From Candidatus Anammoximicrobium sp. (GTDB lineage: Bacteria; Planctomycetota; Planctomycetia; Pirellulales; Pirellulaceae): a stretch of DNA of 64,000 nt. This document shows positions 15,464 through 25,432 of the stretch, piece by piece; within the stretch, counting starts at the first letter, position 1; every line of letters starts with the position of its first letter. Location of the stretch: positions 1 through 64,000 of the forward strand of contig JAAYYU010000144.1 of the NCBI GenBank assembly GCA_012515235.1, in the 5' to 3' direction. The position numbers and the translations under genes are program-made. Below the pieces are notes generated by a model. That model saw only the letters and a program-made list of their open reading frames with translations, made no database searches and was not told the origin of the DNA.

Positions 15464-18256
15464 ATGATGCGAGCGATGTTTTTGGCAATCGGCTTGACGC
15501 TGGGCGTCTTCCCCCATGCCGCGGCAGCGGAAATCGTGTTCGAAAGCGCCCGCCTCCGTGCGGTGCTGGGCGACGATGCCGTCTGGCGATCGCTGGCGGA
15601 CAAGACGGCTGGCCACGAGTTTCTGGCTGCGGGCCAACGGCTCCCATGCACGGTGGTCCGCGTGGCCGATGCGACCTGCGTCGCGAGTCAAGCCCGCCGC
15701 GAAGGCGACCGGCTGACGATCCAGTTTGCCGGCTGTGACACGCGTTTGGTCTACGCCGTCGAAACAGCGCCGGACTGGATCACGTTCCGGCTGGCCGAAA
15801 TCGCCGGGACGCGGCCGACTCACGTCACGCTCCTGCAATTGCCCGTCGCGCTCGCGGCCCGCGGCGGTTCACGGCTGAATGCGGCCTGGGACGACCGCTA
15901 CGCCGTGTGCTTGCGCGGGCTGAACTTGCAGAGCCAGGGCGTGTTCGGACGCCGCAAGGACCACACGCGGCTGTCGGTCATTACCCAAGACGCGCCGGGA
16001 CCGAAACTGGAGGGCGCCGGGGCCGCGTTGATCGCCTCGCCCACCGCCGACCTGAAACCGATCCTCCAGCGTTTGGCCGTCGCCCACGATCTGCCTCGCA
16101 ACGACGATGGCCAGGTAGCTTCGCGCGACCTGCCCATCGCCCGGCAATCGTATTGGTTCCTGAACTTTGGCGAGCGGGACACGGACCGCGTTCTGGACTA
16201 CTGCCGCCGCACGGGGATTCGCCAGGTCATGATGGACTCGAGTTCCTGGTGCTCCAGCGTCGGGCACTTTACGTTCAATCTACAGCGCTATCCCGACGGC
16301 GCGGACAGCTTGCGGCGGACGATCGACCGACTGCACGCCGAGGGCATCCTGGCCGGGATGCACACGTTCGCCTCCAAGGTCTCCAAACGCGACGCGTACG
16401 TGACGCCGGTGCCGAGCCGCGGCTTTTGGGTGGACATGACCGCCCAGCTGGCGGCGGCGATTCCCGCCGACGCCACGGCGATCCGGACCGAAAGCGACCT
16501 CAGTCAGTGGCCCGGCAGTCCGGTCTGCCGGCAGAAAGTCTGGGAAGGGCACGTCTCGAAACACCAGGAAGTCATCATCGACGACGAAATCATCCGTTAC
16601 GAGTCGGTCGGTCCGGAGGGCAAGTGGGACGCGTTTCTGGGCTGCCAGCGTGGCGCTTGGGGCACACAGTCCGCGGCGCACGAAGCTGCCGCCGAATGCC
16701 GGCACTACGCGGTGGACGGCTGTATCAACGGCTATATCCTGGACCAGGAGTCGCCGCTGTTCCAGGAGACCACGTCGCGGCTGGCCGAGGTGTTCAACGC
16801 CTGCGGCTTCGACATGGTCTACTTCGACGGCAGCGAAGACGTCGATCGGCGGCGTTTCGATTACTACTCCGCCAATGCCCACGCCACGGCGATGCGCAAA
16901 TTCACCAAACGTCCGCTCATTCATCAGGGCGGCGGGTTTCATCACGGCGTCTGGCATTCGTTCACACGGAACAACACGGTGGACCAGTATCCGGGCACGT
17001 ATCTGGCTTATCTTCACGCTGGCGGCACGATCGACCGCTGGCCGACCTGCAAGGACCACATCGACCGCAGCGTGCGCGGTATGCTGGCCTGCGAGGCGGA
17101 GATGACGCCTGGCGAATTGGGCTGGTTCGGCATCGGTCCCAAGAGCGGCCGGTACGACGGGCTGCAGTTCGACGAGATCGAGTACCTGATGTGCAAATCG
17201 CTGGCGTACAACGCGCCGATTTCCCTGCAGACCAGTTTTTCCCGCCTGGAAGCTCATCCGCTGACACCGGACATCCTGGCGATCATCCGGACGTACGAAG
17301 AGCTGCGTCTGGCCAGCACGGTTCCCCAGTCGGTGCGGGACAAGCTGGCGCAGACGGGCCAGGATTTTGTGCTGCTGCCGGACCGCCTCCGTGGTCCGCA
17401 ATCCGAGGACAGGTTCGTCGCCGTGACGCCGCTGGAGGCCGTGGCCGGCACCCATGACGTGCGTTCGTTCGTGGGGGCCTTCTGCGGCGGCGCCGTCGCC
17501 AGCTTGTGGCATTACTCCGGCAAGGACGGCAAACTGGTTGTCGAGGCCCCGTCCGTGTCGGCCTACGACCTGCAGGGCCAGCCGGTCGAAATCACGCGTT
17601 CCGACGGCCGACTCCTGATCCCCGTGGATCAGCGCCGCATCCTGTTGCACTTTCCGGAGACGCCTGTGGAAACGGCGCAGCGCGTGTTGCGCGACGCGCG
17701 GCTGGAACTTCGGCAACCCGCGGTGATTTGGCTCCAAGCCGAGGATTATCAGCAGCAGGTGGGCGACATGGTCAAGGGCCGGGACGCGGAGGTGCGTGAG
17801 CCGGATGCGTTGGGCGACGTGGTGTTGTGCCGGGGTCCGATCGACCGCACCGGCACTACGCCCTGTTATGCAGAGTACCGCGTCGCCGTCCCGCACCAAG
17901 GCCGCTGGACTTTGTGGGCCCGAGTCCGGTATCCCACCGGCGGCGACATGTCGTTTGGCGTGGTTTTGCCCGGCGAGCCCGTCACGCTGACGGGGCGACA
18001 AGTGTTGGGCAACTGCGGGATGAACGACGCCCAGTGGCATTGGACGGGCCAGGGCGGCGGCGTGACGACGGTTCCGCCCGGTGCGCCCATCACATTCGAT
18101 CTTCCGGCGGGTAACTTCGTGTTCCGGATCTATCCGCGGGAAGGCAGTCACAGGGCGAGCGGCAACCCGCGGCTGGACTGCCTGTGCCTGGCCGAGGACC
18201 CGGATTACCGGCCCAACGACGACGCGGCGCGGCGGGCGCTGACCAAGAGCCGCTGA
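15464..18256 (+). CDS. Large exported TIM-barrel glycoside-hydrolase-like protein
   Basis: This encodes 930 residues with a signal peptide (MMRAMFLAIGLTLGVFPHAAAA, cleavage near 22). After a beta-rich N-terminal domain a TIM-barrel-like region shows QSYWFLNFGERDTDRVLDYC, IRQVMMDSSSWC, LHAEGILAGMHTF and DMVYFDGSEDVDRRRF. The alternation of strands and acidic ends is that of GH-D/alpha-galactosidase-type enzymes, though I cannot name a family. A C-terminal jelly-roll-like domain (QAEDYQQQVGDM onward) looks carbohydrate-binding. It is probably secreted to the periplasm and acts on a polysaccharide. The frame opens further upstream, but the ATG at 15464 gives a clean signal peptide. The stop lies 3 bases from the convergent guaC stop. 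Confidence 0.75.
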   Translation: MMRAMFLAIGLTLGVFPHAAAAEIVFESARLRAVLGDDAVWRSLADKTAGHEFLAAGQRLPCTVVRVADATCVASQARREGDRLTIQFAGCDTRLVYAVETAPDWITFRLAEIAGTRPTHVTLLQLPVALAARGGSRLNAAWDDRYAVCLRGLNLQSQGVFGRRKDHTRLSVITQDAPGPKLEGAGAALIASPTADLKPILQRLAVAHDLPRNDDGQVASRDLPIARQSYWFLNFGERDTDRVLDYCRRTGIRQVMMDSSSWCSSVGHFTFNLQRYPDGADSLRRTIDRLHAEGILAGMHTFASKVSKRDAYVTPVPSRGFWVDMTAQLAAAIPADATAIRTESDLSQWPGSPVCRQKVWEGHVSKHQEVIIDDEIIRYESVGPEGKWDAFLGCQRGAWGTQSAAHEAAAECRHYAVDGCINGYILDQESPLFQETTSRLAEVFNACGFDMVYFDGSEDVDRRRFDYYSANAHATAMRKFTKRPLIHQGGGFHHGVWHSFTRNNTVDQYPGTYLAYLHAGGTIDRWPTCKDHIDRSVRGMLACEAEMTPGELGWFGIGPKSGRYDGLQFDEIEYLMCKSLAYNAPISLQTSFSRLEAHPLTPDILAIIRTYEELRLASTVPQSVRDKLAQTGQDFVLLPDRLRGPQSEDRFVAVTPLEAVAGTHDVRSFVGAFCGGAVASLWHYSGKDGKLVVEAPSVSAYDLQGQPVEITRSDGRLLIPVDQRRILLHFPETPVETAQRVLRDARLELRQPAVIWLQAEDYQQQVGDMVKGRDAEVREPDALGDVVLCRGPIDRTGTTPCYAEYRVAVPHQGRWTLWARVRYPTGGDMSFGVVLPGEPVTLTGRQVLGNCGMNDAQWHWTGQGGGVTTVPPGAPITFDLPAGNFVFRIYPREGSHRASGNPRLDCLCLAEDPDYRPNDDAARRALTKSR

Positions 18257-18259
18257 AGT

Positions 18260-19294
18260 TCAGGAATCAAAGAGCGTGTTGTGGGTCCGGTGGCAGAGTA
18301 CGAACGTGGTACACTTGCACAGATCCTTGAGTTGTGCCGCTCCCACGTACGCGCAAGCGCTGCGGATTCCGCCCAGGATTTCGCGGATCGTCTCGTGGAC
18401 TGATCCCCGGTACGGCACCAGCACTTCCTTGCCTTCGCACGCACGATAGCTCTTGACGCCGCCCGCATACCGCTCTTGCGCGGTGCGGCTGGACATTCCG
18501 TAGAACCGCATCGCGACGCGACGGCCGTCCTCTTCGATCCAAGTGCCCGCGCACTCGTCGTGGCCCGCGAGCATGCCGCCCAGCATCACGAAATCCGCAC
18601 CGGCGGCAAAGGCCTTGACCACGTCGCCCGGCACGCGGCATCCGCCGTCGGCACACACGTGGCCGCGCAGGCCGTGAGCCGCATCGGCGCACTCGATGAT
18701 CGCCGACAACTGCGGGTAACCCACGCCCGTCGTGGTCCGCGTCGTACACACACTGCCCGGACCGATGCCGATCTTGACAATGTCCGCCGCTCCGGAAATC
18801 AGCAGTTCCTGGACCATCTCCGGCGTGGCCACGTTGCCAGCCATGATCGTCAAATCGGGAAACGTCTCCCGCACTCGTTTCACGCGGTCGACAAAGTACT
18901 TGGTGTATCCGTTGGCCGCGTCCACACAGGTGAACCGCACTTCCGTCTGGCGGACCAGGCTTGCCAGTCTGTCGAAGTCCTCGTCGCCGATCCCGATCGT
19001 GACGAAGGTGTGGTCGCGATCTGCGGCCTGTTGGAAGAAGGCGGCCAGTTCGGATTCCGGATAGTGTTTGTGCAGGCACGTCAGCAGTTGGGGCCCCAAC
19101 GCTCGCGCCATCTCCATCGTCCCCACGGTGTCCATGTTGGAAGCGACGAGGGGAATTCCCCGCCACGTCCGAGCGCTGTTCAAAAACCCGTATTCGCGTT
19201 CCAGATTCACAGAGCTGCGGCTCGGCGCCTCGGATCGCTTGGGGCGAATCAGGACATCGTCGAAATCGAGTTTGGGATCGTTGTCGATTCTCAT
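18260..19294 (-). CDS. guaC: GMP reductase
   Basis: This 344-residue cytosolic enzyme converts GMP to IMP with NADPH in purine salvage. It begins with the IMPDH/GMPR signature DFDDVLIRPKRSE and has the catalytic loop IGIGPGSVCTTRTTTGVGYP with active-site C183. The flap FYGMSSRTAQERYAGGVKSYRACEGKE and the length fit GMP reductase rather than IMP dehydrogenase, since there is no CBS insert. ATG 19294 is the natural start because the conserved N-terminus follows at once. It stands alone and converges with the preceding glycoside-hydrolase-like gene. Confidence 0.93.
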   Translation of the reverse strand: MRIDNDPKLDFDDVLIRPKRSEAPSRSSVNLEREYGFLNSARTWRGIPLVASNMDTVGTMEMARALGPQLLTCLHKHYPESELAAFFQQAADRDHTFVTIGIGDEDFDRLASLVRQTEVRFTCVDAANGYTKYFVDRVKRVRETFPDLTIMAGNVATPEMVQELLISGAADIVKIGIGPGSVCTTRTTTGVGYPQLSAIIECADAAHGLRGHVCADGGCRVPGDVVKAFAAGADFVMLGGMLAGHDECAGTWIEEDGRRVAMRFYGMSSRTAQERYAGGVKSYRACEGKEVLVPYRGSVHETIREILGGIRSACAYVGAAQLKDLCKCTTFVLCHRTHNTLFDS

Positions 19295-19552
19295 GGAGAT
19301 TGGGGAACGGGGCCTGTGCGAACCGGCACGAGGGCTGGTCCGGAAAAAGCCTGCCTGGTTTGGGTTCAGGCCCGAGGAACGCTCTCGGACCGGCCTGAGC
19401 CACGATCTGGCTCCGCTTCGTTCGAGAAACCATTGTCCGATATCACGTGAGCGGCACGGGGGTTAGCCGCCGGCACTCCGCCTGCTCCCAAACCGGTGGC
19501 CAGCGTCCTTCCGCTCACTTGCTTCTCGAACGCTGCCAGGCCGCACCTGCGT

Positions 19553-20038
19553 TCAGACCAGACACGACGGATCGGCCGCCGGTTGCGGGGACACCTCGGG
19601 CGCGACCGGCAAGTGATAGGACTGTTTGAGGTACTTGGCCAGCGACTTTAATTCGGCGTCGACCGCACTCCGACAGACTTCGCGGATGGCCACTTCCGAC
19701 TCTCGGCCAAAGGCCTGATGCACGACACGAACCAGGAGGCCGTCGGCCGAGTCTTCCACCGCCACGCTCAGCAGCATGGGAATTGTGTTGGCCACATACC
19801 CGTGCTGCGGCGCCCAGCGTGCGACGCCCGGCACCCGATACACGCCACCCACGCCCGGCGAGTCGCTGGCGTCCCAGTTTCCGCGAATGAAATGCACCGT
19901 CGCACCGTCGTCTCGCTGCGTCGGGTCCTCTTTCCAAACGCCGACTTCGGACGCCCGAAAGAACGCCAGCAGCGCCGCCTTGAGTCGGTGAACCAGCGGC
20001 AGGCGGATGAAATGCTCAAACCTCAACGCTGCAGACAT
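19553..20038 (-). CDS. Uncharacterised 161-residue protein
   Basis: This is a soluble protein with mixed secondary structure. It begins MSAALRFEHFIRLPLVHRLK and has a basic helix, a middle section with VHFIRGNWDASDSPGVGG and VPGVARWAPQHGYVANTI, and a helical end (REVCRSAVDAELKSLAKYLK). No signal peptide, membrane span or catalytic motif stands out. The 258 bases upstream of guaC and the 198 bases before the next gene show nothing that links it to a pathway. I do not recognise the family. Confidence 0.65.
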   Translation of the reverse strand: MSAALRFEHFIRLPLVHRLKAALLAFFRASEVGVWKEDPTQRDDGATVHFIRGNWDASDSPGVGGVYRVPGVARWAPQHGYVANTIPMLLSVAVEDSADGLLVRVVHQAFGRESEVAIREVCRSAVDAELKSLAKYLKQSYHLPVAPEVSPQPAADPSCLV

Positions 20039-20236
20039 GTTGCACCTCTCTTTTCGTGACTTTCAGCCACCGATCGGCACGAGTGTCATTGTACTACAAA
20101 GACGGCCAGCCAGTGAGTCCAAGCCGCCCAACTTCGAGCAGAAAAGTCCTTCGGCGCGACTGCGGGCGAACCGCGTCGTGATCCCGCTGGCCCTGAATTG
20201 TACCGTTTCGCCGCAACCGCGGTAGGCCGGATGGAC

Positions 20237-21196
20237 TCAGCCGGCACATGACCGCAGTTCCATCAGCAACGCGGCCAGGCTGCAACCGTTCAGCAACAGG
20301 TGGACCACGATGCACGGCAGGACTCGGCCGGTTCTGGCGTATACGTAGCCCAGCCCTAACGCCAAGACGAATAAGGGGATGGGCGCTGGACCATGCGAAA
20401 TGTGCATGGCGGCAAACAGCGCTGCACAGCCCAAAATCGCCAGGGCCTCGGCGGCCGGCGATGGCTGCAGAGCCGCCTCCACGTCGCCGCCATTGGCGGG
20501 CGCAGGACTGTCGCTCGGCGGACAGGCCGGCGCCGCCGGGCGGCCGAAGACCAACTGCGGAAACGAAGCCTGCCGCGACAGGACGTCCTGCAGCCAACCC
20601 TGCCAAAGCACGCGGTAAAAGAACTCTTCGACGATCGGCGCCGCCACGACGGCGGAAAAACAGACGGCTGCCTGGACGTACGCCTCTGTGTGCTGCTGGA
20701 GCATGGAGATCAGCGGATGACGGTAGGGAAACCACACGACCAGCAGCTTCTGAATTCCGTAGACCGGCGGGGCCAGCATCATGAAGGCCGCCAGGCCTAG
20801 CCGCAAATCCTGCGGCACGTGCCGCAGCGAGATGCCGAAGTCCCGGCAGCGGGCCGCCGTCCGCAAGCCAATCAAGGTCAACGCCAAGGTGATCGCCGCC
20901 AGGTTGGCGAGCGGCTCGGCGAAGGTCGCCACCGCCAACTCGCGCGACGCGAGACGCTCCCAGCCCTGCGTAGAATCGATGCCGCAGCCGTGCCGGAGAA
21001 CGAGGACCGACAGCGCGTGAAACACGGCCAGCAGCAGGGCGGCGAGTGCCAGGTCGATCAGTCCCCAAGGCGCACAACGACGCGGATCGTGCGGCAAGAC
21101 AGGCTGCTTGCGCGCGATCCTGCAGAACGCCGTGCCCCAGCCCGCACAGCTCCCGGCGAGGACGGCTACCGCGACCAGTTGCATCAGAGAATCCAT
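20237..21196 (-). CDS. CPBP-family intramembrane glutamic endopeptidase
   Basis: This 319-residue integral membrane protein has about seven hydrophobic segments. The three CPBP (CAAX-protease-like) motifs are present: EEFFYR (E190, E191, R195), FAAMHI with a His near 265, and VHLLLNG (H and N near the C-terminus). Between motifs 1 and 2 sits a Pro/Ala-rich insert (about 215-245) that is unusual and may form a loop. Family members cleave prenylated or other membrane proteins and often act in resistance or maturation of peptides. The target here is unknown. Confidence 0.88.
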   Translation of the reverse strand: MDSLMQLVAVAVLAGSCAGWGTAFCRIARKQPVLPHDPRRCAPWGLIDLALAALLLAVFHALSVLVLRHGCGIDSTQGWERLASRELAVATFAEPLANLAAITLALTLIGLRTAARCRDFGISLRHVPQDLRLGLAAFMMLAPPVYGIQKLLVVWFPYRHPLISMLQQHTEAYVQAAVCFSAVVAAPIVEEFFYRVLWQGWLQDVLSRQASFPQLVFGRPAAPACPPSDSPAPANGGDVEAALQPSPAAEALAILGCAALFAAMHISHGPAPIPLFVLALGLGYVYARTGRVLPCIVVHLLLNGCSLAALLMELRSCAG

Positions 21197-21233
21197 GGCG
21201 GCCGGCCCTCCTCACGCTGCGGTCTGGTCCCCC

Positions 21234-21261
21234 AGCCCGGCTTGCCCCCCAGAGCCGGGCT
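21234..21261. repeat. AGCCCGGCT hairpin element, copy 1
   Basis: AGCCCGGCT at 21234-21242 pairs with AGCCGGGCT at 21253-21261. The same arms recur at 23948-23975. Both copies lie between minus-strand genes, where they may weakly terminate or stabilise transcripts. No T-run follows. Confidence 0.55.
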
Positions 21262-21422
21262 TCTGTGTCTCCATTTTCTGCGCGGCAGACCGTCTCTAGC
21301 ACACGAGGCAGCGCCGCGGAATCTGTTTGTCAGGAGCATCGGGCTTTCGAGTTGCGAACCTGTTTTGGACTACGGACTTCGGATTGCGGATTGGGAAGTT
21401 GAATTGCGATCAAAGGGCTGCC

Positions 21423-23900
21423 TTACGGAGGCGCATCCTCCGCCTTCGCCCGCTCGGCGGCGTTCTCCATTTCGGCCCCGGTCTGGCCCGCCAAGTCGGC
21501 TTTCAGGTTCTGATCGGGTTGCGGCGCCGGCAGGGCACCGCGACGCAGCTGGATCAAGACCAGCGTCCGGGTCGATTCCTGCGAGGCTTGCGGGCGAATG
21601 CTCAGGCCGGGCAGCGGCTGGGCGGTCCAAGCGATCAGGCGCAGGTCGCCCGCCCGTTGCGACGGGTCCCGGCATGCCAACTCCAGCAGACGCTGCAGAC
21701 CCTGCCTCCCTTCCGGCGAAGCGCCGGCCAAGTAGGCGTCGGCGGACGCGGCGGGACGGAACTTCAACGCTCTGGTTGCCGCCGCCGGCAGACTTCCCAC
21801 CCAGGCCAACTCCCATGCGCCGGCCAGCCTCCGGGCCAGGACTCCGGCATCCTCCAGGGACAACGTGGTGCCGTTGCTGAGGGACCAACCGGAGGCTTCC
21901 TGTCCCGCCAACCGACAGCTGCCTCCCAGGTCCAACATTTGCTCCGAGTGGACAAGTCCGGTCGAATTCGAGGCCACTTGAAAGCCGCTCAGCACGATCT
22001 GCCGGTCGCGGCGGAACCGCACGTGGTTGATCGGCTCGCGCAGCCCCGGCGCGTACGGCACGCGGTGCGGGAACGGCATGGCCAACGCGGAATCGTCCTC
22101 GAAGGCAAAGTCGTAGGCCGTTGCCAGCGACGTGTAGACGGCGGTGTAGCGGGTCAGGTGCGCCGAGGGGTAGCCGGCGTGCCCTTCCAACACGGCCACC
22201 TCCGTCCGGCTGCGGGCGAAGCCGATGTCCAACTGGGCCAACCGCACGACGACGACCGCTCCCGCGATGGCGATCACCGGCGCCGCCAGCCAGGCCCACT
22301 CCACTCGGCCCAACAGGCGGAAGACGAACCAATTCACGGGCACCAGCACGACCAGATAGACGACCAGCACCCGGAAGACAAACCGCGACTCGGGAATCAC
22401 AATGCCGGCGGCCTCCCGCAACGTTTGCCGAGCGGCCTCCGACGCCGCACTCGTGTCGCTCCAGGCGGCGGCCTGCGCCTGGCCGGACCCGACGACCTGC
22501 GCCGGCGGCGGCGGGGCCGGCGGCGAAGTTAAAGCCGCGACGTTCGACGCTGCGTTGGACGCTGTGTTCTGGACGACGCTGGCCGCCGTGGCGTCACGCG
22601 TAAAGTACCGCAATCCGGTCACCAGGCGGCCGTCCTGCATGGGGCCGGAGCCCGGAAATTGGGCCCACTGCGCATCCGGTTCGGCCTCCGGCGAAAGCCG
22701 AAACACCCGCGCCGGCCGGCGCAGCAGACAGGCGTTGAAGAAGCTGTCGAAACTGCCCCAGTTCACCACCGGCCGGTCCGCCAGCGAGAACGCGGTGACG
22801 ACGATCCGGCCGGCCCCCGCGCGGCGTTCCCAAACCAAGTCGCCGGTCGCCGGCAGCGGCGCGGCCTCCGGATGCGGCTGCAGACGCACGCCGACCAGCG
22901 TCTTGTGGGGAGGCAGGTTCAAGGAGGCCCTGACCTTCGTCCGGGAATGCTCCAAAGACCAGCCCTGATTCAGCGGGGCAAAGTCCGTCGGCTGCAGCTG
23001 GACCGCCTCGGCGGCCAGGGCCGGCAGGTAGGGTTCCAAGAAACTGCCTCGCAGCACGTCCAGGGAGTTCGGGCCGCTGACGATGATCTGCCCGCCCCAG
23101 TGCAGCCAGTCCAACAGGGCCTGCTGCTGGTCCGGCGTCAACCGATTGGGAGGCAGGCCGTCCCACAGCACGTAAGCGATCGGCGTCCAGGCCAGCGGCT
23201 GGGACGGCAGCGGCGCGCGGCGGTCCGCCTGGACCAGCACGACCCGATAGTGCATCGCCGGCTCCGCCAGATTCCCTTCGCCGACGACGGGAGGAACGAT
23301 CGAATCCAGGCGTCGCAGATAGGCATAGCGGTCGGGCTCCGCCGCCAGGACGAGGAAAAAGTACTGATACGCCGGCATCATCGTGGTCGGCTCGTCGGCC
23401 GCGTACACTTCGCGGCCGCCCCGGCGCGCGCGGAGCGTGTTCCGCAACCAGACCGTGCCGGGCGACGCCAACTGTCCAGTGGGCGGCGAGTCGGGAATGA
23501 AGAACGTCGTCTCCAGCTCGCGGGTCTGGCCCTTCGGCAGCACGACCGGCCGGAACAGGCTCAGGCGAAAGGCCGTATCCGAGACCAGGAACGGTTCCCG
23601 GCTGCGATCCGTCGCCGCCGACTCCAGTTCGGCGTGGAAGTCAAAGTTATTGGCTTTCATCTGCTGCGCGGCGGTCATCCAGTGGCCCGCCTTGACCAGA
23701 TTCCGCGCGCCGCCCTCGTCGCGCAGCAGGATTTGCAGCCGCCCCGCTTCAAAATCCGGCGTGGGTTTCTTCTTCTTCTCGTCGTCCTTCTTGGCAGCGG
23801 CGTCCTCCTCGGACTGGAAACAGCCGCGGCAACCCGGCACCGCGAGGCTGACCAACAGCGCGACGACGACCAGCTGCCAGCACCTCGCCATGTGGTTCAT
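21423..23900 (-). CDS. Large lipoprotein-like membrane protein, unknown function
   Basis: This encodes 825 residues from ATG 23900. The N-terminus MARCWQLVVVALLVSLAVPGC is a lipoprotein-type signal, followed by an acidic/Lys-rich linker. The N-terminal half is soluble. In the middle LDWLHWGGQIIVSGPNSLD resembles the flavodoxin-like or glutamine-amidotransferase-like domains of membrane-anchored proteins in BatA/DUF4350-type clusters. After a Pro/Ala linker two adjacent membrane helices follow (VLVVYLVVLVPVNWFVFRLL and WAWLAAPVIAIAGAVVVVRL), then a C-terminal beta-rich domain. The open frame extends upstream, but the signal peptide fixes this start. No operon partner of the BatA kind is seen. 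The function is unknown. Confidence 0.7.
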   Translation of the reverse strand: MNHMARCWQLVVVALLVSLAVPGCRGCFQSEEDAAAKKDDEKKKKPTPDFEAGRLQILLRDEGGARNLVKAGHWMTAAQQMKANNFDFHAELESAATDRSREPFLVSDTAFRLSLFRPVVLPKGQTRELETTFFIPDSPPTGQLASPGTVWLRNTLRARRGGREVYAADEPTTMMPAYQYFFLVLAAEPDRYAYLRRLDSIVPPVVGEGNLAEPAMHYRVVLVQADRRAPLPSQPLAWTPIAYVLWDGLPPNRLTPDQQQALLDWLHWGGQIIVSGPNSLDVLRGSFLEPYLPALAAEAVQLQPTDFAPLNQGWSLEHSRTKVRASLNLPPHKTLVGVRLQPHPEAAPLPATGDLVWERRAGAGRIVVTAFSLADRPVVNWGSFDSFFNACLLRRPARVFRLSPEAEPDAQWAQFPGSGPMQDGRLVTGLRYFTRDATAASVVQNTASNAASNVAALTSPPAPPPPAQVVGSGQAQAAAWSDTSAASEAARQTLREAAGIVIPESRFVFRVLVVYLVVLVPVNWFVFRLLGRVEWAWLAAPVIAIAGAVVVVRLAQLDIGFARSRTEVAVLEGHAGYPSAHLTRYTAVYTSLATAYDFAFEDDSALAMPFPHRVPYAPGLREPINHVRFRRDRQIVLSGFQVASNSTGLVHSEQMLDLGGSCRLAGQEASGWSLSNGTTLSLEDAGVLARRLAGAWELAWVGSLPAAATRALKFRPAASADAYLAGASPEGRQGLQRLLELACRDPSQRAGDLRLIAWTAQPLPGLSIRPQASQESTRTLVLIQLRRGALPAPQPDQNLKADLAGQTGAEMENAAERAKAEDAPP

Positions 23901-23947
23901 CCTCGACCCCCCAAAGGCTGCCAACCCGGATCGTCGGCGTCCTCCGA

Positions 23948-23975
23948 AGCCCGGCTGTCCGGACCGAGCCGGGCT
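23948..23975. repeat. AGCCCGGCT hairpin element, copy 2
   Basis: AGCCCGGCT at 23948-23956 and AGCCGGGCT at 23967-23975 form the same hairpin as at 21234-21261, here in the 100-base gap between the lipoprotein-like gene and the phosphofructokinase gene. Confidence 0.55.
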
Positions 23976-24000
23976 TCTGGGCACGCGCCGGCCGGACCGA

Positions 24001-25212
24001 TTACGGCTTGGCACGTTTGATCGTCAAATCGGCGTACGCCGGCAATTCGCCGACCAGCGGCCGAACATAATCCAGAAACGCCTTGGTCACGAACATTCCG
24101 TCGCGGTGGATGAACTTGTCGGGCATGGGGCGCGCCGCGTTCGCCACGTCGCGCAGAGGAATCGTCCCGAACTGACTGCGGTACGGTTCGCCCGGTTTCG
24201 ACGCCCGCTCGATCGTGACCATCACGCCCTGAACGCCTTGTTCGGCCAGGCGGACGGCCTCCCGGCCGCAGCCGTACGCTTCGTCGAAGTCCAGTTTCAC
24301 CGCGCGATCGGCCGCGCACATCAGCAGCGATTCCGTCACCTGGAATTCGCCTCGCCAGCCGAACCGCTGGCTGATGATCCGGTGCAGGACCATCGCCACG
24401 CTCGTGCCGCCCATCGCGCCGAACTCGACGTTCTGGAAATTGTCCTTGACCTGCGAAGCGCTCACCGGCGAGCCGTCCTGGTTGGTGATGCCCTCGCCGC
24501 ACACGATGGACACAAAGCCGTACTTGCGGTGGGCCTCGGACACCGCTTCCAGGAACGCGTCCAGTTGGAAAGGACGCTCCGGCATCAGGATGATGTGCGG
24601 CGCATCGGCCGGGGACCGCTTGGCGCACGCCGCGGCCGCAGGCAGCCAGCCGGCACTGCGGCCGACGGTCTGGAAGATGGTGAACTGATCGACTCGCTGC
24701 ATGTCGCGGGCCAACAAGCCGCCTTGCAGGACGCTCAACGCGACGTATCGCGCTGCGCTGGGAAAGCCCGGCGTGTGATCGACGCCGAAGAGGTCGTTGT
24801 CCACCGTCTTGCAGACGCCCACGCCGTGCATCTCGTAGCCGTGCTCGCGGGCGTACTCGACGACCCGGTGGATCGTATCCATCGTGTCGTTACCGCCGAT
24901 CATGAAGAAGTGCCGGATGTCGTAACGCTTCAGCTTCCGCAGAATCGGCTCAAAGTGCTCCTCCTTCAGCTTCAGACGGCTGGAGCCCAAAGCGCTGCTG
25001 GGCGTCATGCGCAGCCCTTTCAGCGTCTGTGGCGACTCGGCCCCCAGATCCAGCAGGAAATCGTTCAGCACGCCTTCGATTCCGAAACGCATCCCGAAAA
25101 TGCGGTCGATCGTCTTCGAACGGACCGCCGCGTCAATGACTCCGGCCAGCGAGGCGTTGATCACAGAGGTCGGACCGCCCGACTGTCCGACGATGGCATT
25201 CCCTTTCAACAT
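24001..25212 (-). CDS. Diphosphate-type 6-phosphofructokinase
   Basis: This 403-residue cytosolic enzyme phosphorylates fructose 6-phosphate in glycolysis. It begins with the nucleotide/PPi loop IVGQSGGPTSVINASLAG; the phosphate donor site reads GGNDT (106-110) and the catalytic segment KTVDND (135-140). Lys at 135 in place of the Gly of ATP-dependent enzymes, and Asp at the fourth position of GGND, are the marks of PPi-dependent PFKs, which act reversibly. Later IFQTVGRSAGWLP and the substrate loop ERPFQ are also typical. Asn for the first Asp of the usual GGDD is a small deviation. It is transcribed divergently from the HAD phosphatase gene, with a 220-base gap between. Confidence 0.9.
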   Translation of the reverse strand: MLKGNAIVGQSGGPTSVINASLAGVIDAAVRSKTIDRIFGMRFGIEGVLNDFLLDLGAESPQTLKGLRMTPSSALGSSRLKLKEEHFEPILRKLKRYDIRHFFMIGGNDTMDTIHRVVEYAREHGYEMHGVGVCKTVDNDLFGVDHTPGFPSAARYVALSVLQGGLLARDMQRVDQFTIFQTVGRSAGWLPAAAACAKRSPADAPHIILMPERPFQLDAFLEAVSEAHRKYGFVSIVCGEGITNQDGSPVSASQVKDNFQNVEFGAMGGTSVAMVLHRIISQRFGWRGEFQVTESLLMCAADRAVKLDFDEAYGCGREAVRLAEQGVQGVMVTIERASKPGEPYRSQFGTIPLRDVANAARPMPDKFIHRDGMFVTKAFLDYVRPLVGELPAYADLTIKRAKP

Positions 25213-25432
25213 GGCTCAGTTATCCTCTTCACTAGGAACTCGAATTGGCCGCGACGACGAGCCGCGTGCAAGTCACGAGTCTACACCAAAGCAGGCCCGC
25301 TGCGAACTCCTGGAAAATGCGTTACACTAAACCGCAGGCGGTCAAGTCGGCCTGGCTGAACCGCAACGCAGTTTGAAACCGCAGCCCCCGTCCGCCGCAC
25401 GGTGAATCGGCACACCAGCGTTTTGTACATCC